A DNA stretch of 64,000 nucleotides from Peromyscus leucopus (lineage: Eukaryota; Chordata; Mammalia; Rodentia; Cricetidae): assembly GCF_004664715.2 (NCBI RefSeq), contig NC_051068.1, positions 14,024,798 through 14,088,797 of the forward strand, given 5' to 3'. The translations under genes and the position numbers were made by a program. Each line of letters starts with the position of its first letter. Position 1 is the first letter of the stretch. Positions 11,450 through 21,021 of this stretch are shown here, piece after piece. The notes beneath the pieces were generated by a model, which was not told the DNA's origin, made no database searches, and saw only the letters and a program-made list of their open reading frames with translations.

Positions 11450-11994
11450 TAAGGTTTCCCTGAAGACATGGGTTATTAAATGAAAATCTCAGTGCCACAG
11501 GTGAGATACCTCTATAGGGGTTCTTGGCCAGGGAGTTTCCAGGAACACAATTACTGTTTCCACTGCTCTTGGTTGCCCCAGAACTGGATGATGATACTTT
11601 ACTGCTGAGGACACAGCTCACAGAAGGACATAGAAATCCAGCTGGAATTGACCCAGAAACTTCTCCCTTGGAACCTGGCTTTCATTGTGTCTAAGTTGCT
11701 ATGCAAACTACTGGGGTAGAAAATGTATTAGTGGTCTTACCCAGTGATGGACCATGCATGCTGTAATACTGATATGCCAGGTAAGATGTATCCACTCATG
11801 ATAACAGCATGAATGTTACAGGATAACTAAATTAAAGTTTTTAGACACTAGACTTTGATTATATTCTTCCCCTCTCCTCTTCCCAGCCCCCCCCTCCACC
11901 TCTACACCTACCCAACTTCATTTTCTTTCTCTCTTTCACTCTTTCAATAAAAAAGGATGAAAAACAAAAATCAAAACAAACAAACAAAAAATTG
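11450..11994. other. Unique sequence, no gene seen
   Basis: Nothing recognised except a pyrimidine-rich patch at about 11,865-11,940. It ends at the left target duplication of the provirus. Confidence 0.5.
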
Positions 11995-12000
11995 GTAACA
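11995..12000. repeat. Left 6-bp target duplication of the Slc6a8 provirus
   Basis: GTAACA lies directly left of the TG that begins the left LTR. The same hexamer lies at 16,936-16,941, directly right of the CA that ends the right LTR. A 6-bp duplication is typical of class II ERV integration. Confidence 0.9.
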
Positions 12001-12029
12001 TGTAAGACAAATTGCTAAACAGTCTTAAT

Positions 12030-12070
<41 letters not shown>

Positions 12071-12547
12071 CAACCCAGAGCCAGATATTGGGATCAGGGA
12101 AGCAGAAAGAAGCCAGCCATGTTCTTACCGCTAGAAATCCTCAGCCAAAGAGAGTGAGTTCCTGTTTACTCAGACTGAAAGCCTCCCAGTCCTCACCCAA
12201 AAGTGTCTCAGTTGAATTGCTGCTAAAAATAAAGCCTCTAGCTCCTGGTCCTCACGGCTTATATACCTTTCTGCTTCCTGCCATCACTTCCTGTGATTAA
12301 AGGCGTGTGTCCTTCCCAAGCAAAGGCATGAGATCTCAAGTGCTGGAATTAAAGGTGTATGCCACCACACCTGACTCTGTTTCCAGGGTGGCCTTGAACT
12401 CACAGAAATCCGGATGGATCTTTGCCTCCTGAGTGAGAGGATTAAGGGTGTGTGTCACCACTGTTGGCCTCTATGTCCAATTCAGTGGCTGGCTTTGTCC
12501 TCTGACCCCCAGATAAGTTTATTAGAGTACACAATATATCAACCACA
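12001..12547 (-). mobile_element. 3' LTR of the Slc6a8 provirus
   Basis: A 547-bp LTR that on the minus strand starts TGTGGTTGATATATTG and ends TTTGTCTTACA. A TATA-like box (GGTATATAAGC) is at about 12,255-12,268. Three B1-type head remnants of the form GGATTAAAGGTGTGTGCC lie upstream of it, so U3 has absorbed SINE sequence. An ATA microsatellite (12,027-12,063) lies near the U5 end. It is the complete copy of the pair. Confidence 0.88.
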
Positions 12548-12561
12548 TTTCCCCTTTTATG
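12548..12561 (-). other. Polypurine tract
   Basis: On the minus strand CATAAAAGGGGAAA directly precedes the LTR start TGTGG. This is the expected primer for plus-strand DNA synthesis and fixes the orientation of the provirus. Confidence 0.85.
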
Positions 12562-14457
12562 TCTAAAATAATAAAAGAAGGTTATAACTAATATAATAAA
12601 CAAACTATATACAACAAGTACAGTAAGACATTTGACAAATTCAAATAAAAAACTCCATTATTTATCCTATTTTGGTGAGTCCAAAATGTTGTGCCTAATT
12701 CACCTTCTACCCTAACTTGTGTTACCAACCAAATACTATCTCTTGATGTCTTTCAAACTTATACACTTTATACCTCTGTAGTGAGTTTCTTTTCCAAACT
12801 TGTTAACAAGAAAAACTATAACTATCTAATCTTCAACTCCCTCAGAGACCCAAGAAGGAAATAATATTAACTGAGTAAGCAGGAAGTGCAAACAAGTGAC
12901 TTCCAAAAAATGTGAGTTATGACAGAAACAGCTGGCTGCCTGGACAGTCACCTGTGCTTTCTCTGCAATGTTGGGGCTTCCATTTTCAGCCTACAGGCCT
13001 GGCATATCTGACAGACTCATCTGTGAAGCAGGATTTTCTAAAGAGCTTTCCTACCTTGTCTTGGCAAGGATCAGTAGTCCTTTGTTTTGTGTCCTGCTTG
13101 TCCATTTTGGACAGCATACTGTCAACAGTTGATGCAAGGGCACTTTCTTGCCCAGTGGCTAATTTTTGCCACAAGGAAAGTAAACTCCAAATGGAATCTC
13201 TTCAATGCCCATCATCTTCTCTGAAGTAGATTGGTGCTGCCAGGAGCAGACATGTCTCATACTCATTAAAAAAAAGAGAAAAAAAAATCTGTTATTAAAA
13301 CATCTTAAATGCCATATTCTGTAGATCTCTGAAGTGTTTGAAGATGACCTGTCTATCTAAAATATATCTCTGCTTGACCTTGAAAACATACCTAATATGA
13401 CTACAAGTTCGATTATAATGACTAATTACCAACTTACATTTCTTTATATCCTAATTAGTTGGTAATAAAACTTTCAAGGATTAGCAAATTGCATGGCATT
13501 GTTAAATGAACTGTATAGGTACAATACCTTGAATAAGATTAGAAATATATGTATAAGTATTTTCTAACAAAATCAATCTCAAATTTGTATCAATATACAT
13601 AATTAGTTTACAATATACAAAATCCAATCCAATGTAAAATATTTAAAACTAGTAGTTGCCTTCTAAAAGTAGATTCAATAATCTATCTTTTTATCTTATC
13701 ATATCCATCTCTCTCTTTTTTTCTTTTCAGAATACATTCAGTAATCTACCCTTTATCCATCATTATATATCTTTTTTTCAAAATAGATTCAATAATCTAC
13801 CTTTTATCTTATCTTGGGAAAGTGGGCATCATGTTCTTAAAATTACTTCCTGCTGTCTGGGGGTGAAGGCATCTTTAGGGAATCCTGAAAAGAAAAATTT
13901 TGGGTTAATTGTCAAGTCCTAGGAGTAGTAGCTGGATCAGTCTCTGCATAATTTGAACGTGCAGGGCTTGTCTCAAGTCCTTGCTTGAGTGAGGCTGAAT
14001 CATCTCAGCTAGCCATCTCGATATTGTCCTGAGCAGTTTGTAGTCCGAAGCAGATCTTTGGGTGTTGTTTGTCATCTTAGTGGTGTTATCATCATCCTGA
14101 TGAAATCGTTGTTGTGGGGATCAGCTAAAGCCATCTAGAAATTATTCTGAGCAGTTTGTAGTTCAAAACCAATCTTTGGGTGGTGTTAATCAGCTTAATG
14201 GCTTTATCATAGTCCACATGGAATCATCGTTGTGGGATCCCATCATCTTTTTGGAGACTTCAAAGTTGTTGTTAGGTGTGGTCATGGTTTCCTGCAGAAG
14301 TTTTTTGGGTGTGTGTGTGTGTGTGTGTGTGTTGTGTGTGTGTGTGTGTCTACTCTGTGGTTTGGAGTAATGTCAATTGTATATGTGGCAGGATCATGTC
14401 TCACAGCCATTCCCAAGTTTGAAATACAACAGGTTCCATTCTTCTTCACCAAGATAC
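12562..14457 (-). mobile_element. ERV internal 3' region, non-coding
   Basis: It aligns by eye along much of its length with 37,491-38,700 and with 52,358-53,640, for example around GGCTGCCTGGACAGTCAC and CAGCATACTGTCAACAGT. No env or other open frame of note. It holds two local expansions: three copies of a block with ATTCAATAATCTA at 13,656-13,815 and a tandem duplication of about 116 bp at 14,005-14,240. A GT microsatellite (14,310-14,349) lies near the cDNA junction. Confidence 0.85.
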
Positions 14458-16540
14458 TTTTTTTGGGTTGTGATATTTTTGGCATTTTATTAAAAATGGA
14501 AAAAGTTATTTTTGTTATCACTCATGGTGCTTCCTCTCCTCCCCCCAGGCAGACCCCCAAACTGTCAAGGAAGGCAAGCCCCCTGGAGGGATGGGTAGAG
14601 GCTAAATCAGGGGCTGCTATGGCTACCAAAGGATGAGCTGGTGATATGAGCTTGGGGTGCCTGTCACAGGACACTCTCCACCACGACAGCCTTGCTGCTC
14701 TTGGACCCTGGAGTCAGGTGATCAGGTCCCTGACATCTGCATCCTGAGATCTGTATTCCAAATGGTGGAGGCCGCAGACAGGCTGGGTCAGGTACTGCCA
14801 GCGCTCTGCCATGGTTCCTTTTGCCCTGAGGAGACAACCCAGGAGGTGGAGGGACACACCCAGCATGGAAGGCAGTGCAAAGGCCCAGCCTGTGGCTTCG
14901 CCCCACCATGGGTACACATAGGCATTGTTGTAAACCAGCAGCTCGTAGCATACAACGTCGAAGATGAAGATGCCCATGCAGACCAATGGTGTGAAGAAGG
15001 ACCAGCACCATTTCATCCAGGGGCGAGGTCAGTACACAATCACACAGGCAATGTCATCCATGAAGCGGACAGCTCCATAAACCCAAGCCACCACCACATA
15101 CTCCCAAAAGGCTTGCCAAAGCAGGGTAGTGCTGCTAGCCGAGTCGTAGTCAAACAACTGGAAGACGTACATCCCGCCATCAGTCACCATGGAGATCGAT
15201 GACAAGGCCGAGGACACAGTAGCGGACCACGGAGATCTCCCTTTGGGAACGGAAATAGCAGGAGGCCAGTGATGAAGCCCTTCACACCTACAATCTGGCT
15301 GTCCAGACTGAGCAGCAGCAGCATGAAGAAGAACAAGGCAGCCCAGAGTGGGGCCACAGGCTTTAGTGTGACAGCCCATGGGTAGGCAATGAAGGCCAGG
15401 CCAGGCCCTGATTCTGCCACCTTGGAGATGTGCACACCCTGCTCTGTGGCCATAAAACCCAGGATGAAGAAGACCACAAAGCCAGCAAAGAAGCTGGTCC
15501 CACTGTTGATGAGTGCCAGGATGATGGCATCCTTGTAGCAGTTGTTGTTGAAGCTGCCTAGGGCTGTGAGGGCCCCCAGGCCGATGGTGTAGGAGAAGAA
15601 AACCTGCATCTGGGCATCTACCCATACCTGAGGGGACCCCAGCTTTGACCAGTCAGGCTTGAGATAGTAGACGATCCCATCCAGGGCTCCAGGCAGCAGC
15701 GCCCCTCACACCAGCAGCACGACGAGGACCACATAGGGGAATGTAGCGGTGAAGTACACCATCTTTCCTGTTGACCTGACCCCCTTCCACACACAGAAGT
15801 AGACCAGCACCCAGCAGGCCAGCAGGCATAGGGTCACCTCCCAGTTCAGGGACCCTGGCACCTCCAGCCCTGCAGAGAGCCTCAGGACTTTGTTCTCCCA
15901 GAACTCGATGACAGGGGACCGATGGTCAGCAAGCTGGTCACATGTGAGGTTGGCCAGGCTGGCCTTGGCACAGTCTTCACGGGGAAATATCTCCACACAG
16001 TAGGGAGTGTACCAGGTGTGGCCACACGTGGTCCAGGGCAAAGTGGTGGTAAATGACTTGACCAGGTAATAGAAGCCCCAGGCCAGCACCATGATGTAGT
16101 AGATGTTGCAGCAGAAGACAATCACCATGGAGGCATAGCCCAGGCCTTTGAATAGGGGACAGATGTTCCAGATGTTGATGCTGCCGGCCTTCATGAATTG
16201 GCCCAGTGAGATTTCCAGGAAGAAAATAGGGATTCCCCCAACCAGGGCGAACAGGACATAATGAAGTCCATCTGGCGTGTCCAGGTCTCTCGAGGAGGCA
16301 CCACAAGGCGGCCACCGGTCGCCCCAAGGCCCCGGGGGGCTATCGCCCTTGGCCGGGGCACCGCCGGACCTGGACACAATGAGAGGACCCTTCTTTTTGT
16401 CACCAGACATGCTATAGATACCATTCTCGGGACTCTTCTTCGCCATGGTCCCTGGGGCTGCACCCCGGGTGGGGGGGTCACAGTGCCTTGAGAGTGGCTG
16501 CCGGCCAAGGGGCTCTGGAGAGAGGGCCCCGAAAACACCA
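14458..16540 (-). pseudogene. Slc6a8: Slc6a8 (creatine transporter) cDNA captured in an ERV
   Basis: An intronless copy of the mRNA for the sodium- and chloride-coupled creatine transporter, a 12-helix plasma membrane protein of about 635 residues. ATG at 16,446 opens [16 protein letters not shown] and the natural stop is at 14,664, ending VVVESVL. Recognised stretches include [32 protein letters not shown] and YVYPWWGE. Breaks seen: a frame change near 16,385; loss of about 100 bp near 16,250 that removes transmembrane helix 1 with the GNVWRFPY-type sodium-site signature; TGA for arginine at 15,706-15,708; a loss of about 20 bp near 15,258; TGA at 15,029-15,031; a frame change near 14,720. 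The 5' UTR (about 16,447-16,540), the 3' UTR with AATAAA (14,486-14,491, minus) and an A7 remnant at 14,458-14,464 show a complete polyadenylated mRNA was copied. It cannot make a working transporter. Confidence 0.95.
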
Positions 16541-16556
16541 CCTTCTTTCCTTTACA

Positions 16557-16934
16557 AAATCCTCTGCCAAAGAGAGTTCCTGCATACTCAGACTGAAAAC
16601 CTCGAAGTCAAAGTGTCTCAGATGAATGGCTGCTAAAAAGCCTCTAGTTCCTGGTCCTCGTGCCTTATCCACCTTTCTGCTTCCTGCCATCACTTCCTGC
16701 GATTAAAGGCGTGTGTATGAGATCTCAAGTGATGGGATTAAAGGTATGTGCCGCCACCCTTGGCTGTTTCCAGTGTGGCCTTGAACTCACAGAGAGCCAG
16801 ATGGATCTCTGCCTCCTGAGTGAGAGGATTAAGGGTGTGTGCTACCACTGTCTGGCCTCTCTGTCCAATTCAGTGGCTGGCTTTGTCCTCTGATTCCCAG
16901 ATAAGTTTGTTAGGGTACACAATATATCAACCAC

Positions 16935-16935
<1 letters not shown>
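16557..16935 (-). mobile_element. 5' LTR of the Slc6a8 provirus, U5 truncated
   Basis: It matches the 3' LTR from the TGTGGTTGATATATTG start to GGCAGAGGATTT, then leaves the LTR and soon enters Slc6a8 5' UTR. The U5 end and primer site are absent. It lacks about 15 bp present in the other LTR near 12,310-12,325, and its TATA-like box is changed (GGTGGATAAGG). By eye about nine in ten aligned bases agree with the 3' LTR, so the insertion is not recent. Confidence 0.85.

Positions 16936-16941
<6 letters not shown>
16936..16941. repeat. Right 6-bp target duplication of the Slc6a8 provirus
   Basis: GTAACA matches 11,995-12,000 exactly. It merges into the CA microsatellite that follows. Confidence 0.88.

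Positions 16942-16981
<40 letters not shown>
16938..16981. repeat. (AC)n microsatellite
   Basis: A CA run of about 42 bases starting inside the right target duplication, followed by a T12 run. Confidence 0.95.
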
Positions 16982-16984
<3 letters not shown>

Positions 16985-17059
16985 TTTTTTTTTTAAAGAA
17001 AGAAACAAAGGGGCAGAAGGAAAAGCCCAGCAGAGGGCACCCACCTGTTGTCCATCACT

Positions 17060-17140
17060 CATTCAGGAGGCAGAGGCAGCAGGATCACTGCAAGGTCAAG
17101 GCCAGCTTGTATTTAAAAACAAAACAAAAACAAAAACAAA
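17060..17140 (+). repeat. B1 SINE fragment
   Basis: TTCAGGAGGCAGAGGCAGCA through GTCAAGGCCAGCTTG, then an A-rich tail of CAAAAA units. Confidence 0.7.
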
Positions 17141-17262
17141 AGGCTGGAGAGACGCCTCATGGGTTAGAAGCACAGGCTGTTCTTCCCCAGGATCTGGGTT
17201 CCATTCCCAACACCCACAGAGCAGCTCATAACTGTTTACTGCTCTAACTGGCAGTGTGAACT
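17141..17262 (+). repeat. B2/B3 SINE, 5' part
   Basis: GGCTGGAGAGACGCCTCATG and GTTCCATTCCCAACACCCAC. It stops after the AACTGGCAGTG region with no tail. Confidence 0.75.
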
Positions 17263-17610
17263 TGGGAGAATGGAGTGTAAAATGAGGCAAACTGAAGTCT
17301 CATGCAATAGCCAGCTTTATTCAGAGCATCAGACAATTTATACTCTCAGGGTTAAGAGTCACATGAGTAAAGTGTCCAGTCACAAGGATAAGCCCCTCAT
17401 GGTAGACAAGCCATGCGTGGCAAAAAGCATGTTTTTTTCCATAGAGGCACATAAACAAAAAACAACAGCCAGTTTTAATGAATACTCTAAAGCAAACTCA
17501 CTCTTATCTGCTGCATGTAAGATGGGCTCAAAAGTCTGAAAGTCCACATTCCTCCAAACAAAATCGTGGTCAAGCCTATCAGCACAATATCCCAGTCCCT
17601 GGTACCAACT
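17263..17610. repeat. Possible LTR-derived repeat
   Basis: CTCATGCAATAGCCAGCTTT and TTCAGAGCATCAGACAATTT resemble a rodent LTR segment I recall, but no boundaries or duplication can be set. Confidence 0.35.
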
Positions 17611-17615
17611 TATGT

Positions 17616-18255
17616 CTTGTTGGGGTTTCAGTTTCTGTGAAGAGACACCATTACCACAGCAACATTTATAAACAAAACATTTAGTTGGGTCTGGCTTACA
17701 GTTTCAGAGATTTAGGCCATTATCATCATGGTGGGAATGTTAGGAAATGGCATTTGTGGGAGGCCTTTGCGGATGGAGCCAAGGTGACCCACAGTGGGTG
17801 AGAGACAGAGAGGCCATGCAGACAGCACTCAATGGAGAGTTTAATTTGGTGTGGAGAAGAGAGGGGAGAGGGAAAGAGAGGGAAGGAGAGATAGGGAAAA
17901 AGAGAGAGAAGGGAGGGGAAGGTGTGTAGTGAGGAGAAGGGAGGGGGAGGGCGAGGGGTGGGGGAGAGGGAGGGGAAGAGAGGGAGAGAGGGAGAGGAGG
18001 AGGGGGAGGGGGAGAGAGAGAAAGGGAGGAGTCTTTTTTTTTTTTTTTAAAGGAAATGGGAACTTAGGATGCCGTCAGGACGCTGGGCCGGCCAGGGTAT
18101 TATCTGCTTATTGGCTAGGATTCCAAGAAGTGGGTCTGAGTGCTAACAGGGAAGCATGGCAGTGTGCTGGCAGACATGGTGCTGGAGAAGGAACTGAGAG
18201 TTCTACATCCGAATCCATAGGCAGCAGGAAAAGAATGAGAAACATCACATATAGC
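17616..18255 (-). mobile_element. MaLR-type LTR split by a 411-bp insertion
   Basis: The left half ends at CATTATCATCATGGTGGGAA. The right half starts GGGAAGCATGGCAGTGTGCT. Together they restore the order seen at 6,648-6,998. GGGAA is present on both sides of the insert. Confidence 0.75.
17738..18148. mobile_element. 411-bp LTR-like insert, family unknown
   Basis: It starts TGTTAG and ends CTAACA, a 6-bp terminal inverted repeat with TG...CA ends. It is flanked by GGGAA at 17,733-17,737 and 18,149-18,153. About 170 bases in the middle (17,862-18,032) are almost pure GA, followed by T14. This fits a small LTR, but I do not recognise the family. Confidence 0.65.
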
Positions 18256-18256
18256 A

Positions 18257-18320
18257 GGTTCAAGGCCAGCCTGGGCCACATAAGACCTTGTCTCTAAAAG
18301 AAAAGCAAAAAACACAAAAC
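18257..18320 (+). repeat. B1 SINE fragment
   Basis: GTTCAAGGCCAGCCTGGGCC to CTTGTCTCTAAAAG. Only the 3' half is present. Confidence 0.75.
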
Positions 18321-18397
18321 AAAACCAGAAAGCCTTGCGCCCTATTGCTAATCCAAAGATACACACAGGTGATGGCCTGAGATGTACTGAAAATTAG

Positions 18398-18553
18398 TCT
18401 TGTTGGGCAGTGGTGGCACATGCCTTTAATCCCAGAACTCAGAAGACAGAGGCAGGCAGATTGTGAGTTTGAGTCCAGCCTGGGCTACAAAGTGAGTGTC
18501 AGGACTGCTTCACAGAGAAACCTTGTCTCAAAAAACCAAAACAAACAAACAAA
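18398..18553 (+). repeat. B1 SINE
   Basis: GGGCAGTGGTGGCACATGCC to GAAACCTTGTCTCAAAAAAC with an AACAAACAAAC tail. Confidence 0.9.
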
Positions 18554-19279
18554 AAAGTTCATCTTTTGTGAGCTCTGTCATGCCCTTGTAAATGGTTCAA
18601 TTATGCTGTTATTTTTTAAGTGTTAAGTAGCAAGCAAGTGTCTTTGAAATATACCTATATGTTTTGCAACATATGTTGGAATTTATTTCTATTTTAATGT
18701 TCTGAAAACCTCAGAAACTAGATATCGTTTAGAACTTTCTCAGCTTCTGTATTTGCTTCCTATTCTAGGTAACCTTTGCTCAACCTTGCTATTGGCTTTT
18801 TACACATATTCTTCCTCTCCACCAGGTCAGGTATGTCTGCCTAAATAAACTCAAACCCTAGTCAGTGTCCACTTAACTACATCTTTAATCTTAGTGGTGT
18901 AGAAAGTCCTTTCCTTCTTCATTCTCCTTTGTTCCTGCTTCCTCTGCAATTAGATGTGCCTTTATAGCAAAAGTCGCTCTCCACAAGCTCAGATGATGGG
19001 ATCTGGATTCTAAAGTACATCAAGAAGCCACCAGTGTCTCAGGGGCAGATGAATAAGAGTTTTTACCTTAGAACTATACCTCTGGCTGATTTGTAGAGAA
19101 TGGATAAGAGAAAAGTGGGTGCGGGAAGGAAAAGCAGGAAGCCTAATAACAGTGTGGAGAGATCGGCCTGGGGTGATTTCCACCAAGACTGAGAAGTAAA
19201 TAATGTGCTGGGAACCCGTCACATGTGAGGAATGGCAGGTGGAGACATCGGTAATGACCAACAGATACAAAAAGATAAT
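18554..19279. other. Unique sequence, no gene seen
   Basis: No recognised repeat or coding exon. Confidence 0.5.
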
Positions 19280-19590
19280 CAGGGACTGGGGATAGGACTC
19301 AGCTGGTAAAGTGTTTGCCGTGAGTTTCTAAAATAGTGAGTGCTGGGAAAGTAGAGACAGGAGGATTCCAGGAGCTTGCTGGCCAGCCAGCCTAGCTTAA
19401 TTATTTCCAAAAACAAAGTGGTTGCCTACAGTGGGCTGGGCCCTCCCACATCAATCATTACTCAAAAAAAAATTGGGAGACAGAAGGATCTCTGTGAGTT
19501 CAAGGGCAGCTTTTCTACATAGTGAGTTACAGAAGAGCCAGGACTACATAGAGAAATCCTTCCTCAAAAAACAAAAACAAATGAACAAAC
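19280..19590 (+). repeat. B4-type SINE pieces with a B1 half
   Basis: An ID-like start (GGGGATAGGACTCAGCTGGT) is followed by diverged sequence and a B1 half at 19,468-19,590 (AGACAGAAGGATCTCTGTGA to TCCTCAAAAAAC). Whether this is one element or two is unclear. Confidence 0.55.
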
Positions 19591-19714
19591 AATAAAGAGG
19601 AAATGGCCTCCTTAGGTGCACCAGCTTGTGTCAAGTTGACTGAAACAACAACCATAAAAACCTAACTAGAACATTAAAGCATCCAGAATCATTTTATTTT
19701 TTTAATATTGGGAT

Positions 19715-19792
19715 CAAATTCATGACCTTCAGCATCCTAAACACATGCTTTTCCACTAAGCCACACGGCCAGCCCCAAACTCAAACTCTTGA
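19715..19792 (-). repeat. ID-like SINE fragment
   Basis: TGGGATCAAATTCATGACCT to CACTAAGCCACACGGCCAGC, the pattern of a tRNA-derived ID end. Confidence 0.55.
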
Positions 19793-20096
19793 CAGCATGA
19801 GGAACCGAGAAGCTGGAGAAGCTAACTCCTGAGTCCTGGTGGGAACAACCTGCAGGGCAGCCCCGTCAAAGAGACTGGACAGCGTTTGCGTGGTTCTGGG
19901 ACTCAGCTCACGTCCTCAAATCCATCCCAAAGACACACAGGTGACGTCACAGAAATAAGTGTTAACTGACAGGTGTACCAGGGCTGACTTGGGCCCTTGC
20001 GAGAACCAATTGTTACATTTGAGGAACCGTGTAAACTTGTTAAATATGGCCAGTTAGGAATCATTCACATTTTTAAAGACAAAGTGGGAAGTATTT

Positions 20097-20486
20097 TGCT
20101 GTGGGATGGTCTGTATGTCAAATTGCTCTGTTTGGTCAATAAATAAAACACTCTTTGGCCAGTGGCCAGGCAAGAAGTAGATGGGACAAGGAGAGAGGAG
20201 AATTCTGGGAAGCAGAAGGCTGAGGCGGAGAGACACCGCCAGCCGTCGCCATGACCAGCAGCTTGGGAAGACGCTGGTAAGCCACCAGCCACGTGGCAAG
20301 GTATAGATGTATGGAAATGGATTAATTTAAGCTATAAGAACAGTTAGCAAGAAGCCTGCCACGGCCATACAGTTTGTAAGCAATATAAGTCTCTGTGTTT
20401 ACTTGGTTGGGTCTGAGCGGCTGTGGGACTGGCAGGTGACAGAGATTTGTCCTGACTGTGGGCAAGGCAGGAAAACTCTAGCTACA
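20097..20486 (+). mobile_element. Solo ERV LTR with perfect target duplication
   Basis: A 390-bp LTR that starts TGCTGTGGGATGGTCTG and ends CTCTAGCTACA. It is flanked by GTATTT at 20,091-20,096 and 20,487-20,492. Contains TTGGTCAATAAATAAAACAC near the start. It is the only plus-strand member of this LTR group in the window. Confidence 0.95.
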
Positions 20487-20492
20487 GTATTT

Positions 20493-21009
20493 GTTCCTGG
20501 TTATGCCGATTCTTGTTGTTAGCTCTGCCCTTAAGATTATTCTCGTGTATTGTCTTTAAACATTAGAGATGTGTGTCACGACCCACTTCTGTTTCCCTCC
20601 CTTGGGGACATGATGTCTGTAACTTGAAACCAGCCATGGGGGAAGGTGGAGAAATCACCACACAGAAAATGGTAAACTTCAAATGGGGGAGCTGTTCAAT
20701 GTTTGGGAGCGACGTAGTCATCCATCGGAAAGCTTTCCGACTGGATGAACTAAGCAAGCAGCAACAAGCATGTGTGTGAAGATGTTGTAATGAAACAAAT
20801 TATCTTGCATGTTAAATAAAAAGTTAACAAAAATAAAATGTTTTACACACCTGAGGAAAGAAATGTGCCTCCTTTTCTACACTGCTATAAAAGTGATCCT
20901 AAGACTTCCAGGCAAGTGAAACAGGCAAGGCCAAGGGCTGCAGCCCACGCAACCCTTCCTCAAAGGGAGGGGGCACAGCACAAATGCTTTAGCCTGTCTT
21001 TAACAGAAA
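20493..21009. other. Unique sequence, no gene seen
   Basis: A 68-codon plus-strand frame (20,573-20,779) has no recognised motif. An A-rich stretch with AATAAA-like motifs follows at 20,812-20,840, but no parent transcript can be named. Confidence 0.4.
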
Positions 21010-21021
21010 ACTAAAGCCAAG

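Larger units (their letters stand above)
12001..16935 (-). mobile_element. Class II ERV provirus carrying an Slc6a8 cDNA
   Basis: A 4,935-bp unit in the order (minus strand) LTR 16,935-16,557, Slc6a8 cDNA 16,540-14,458, ERV 3' internal region 14,457-12,562, polypurine tract, LTR 12,547-12,001. Both outer LTR ends follow the TG...CA rule and sit between identical GTAACA hexamers, so the unit was inserted as one piece. The host cDNA is in ERV sense orientation. No primer binding site, gag or pol is seen. The right LTR lacks roughly the last 130 bases that the left LTR has, and the cDNA starts at that point. A retrovirus-like capture of a cellular mRNA explains this best. A later L1-made retrogene with a target deletion remains the alternative. 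Confidence 0.88.

Noticed and set aside
14657..15202. 181-codon plus-strand frame
   Set aside because: It is the antisense shadow of the Slc6a8 cDNA.
14458..16540. A functional intronless Slc6a8 gene
   Set aside because: Two stops, several frame changes and the loss of helix 1 exclude a working transporter.
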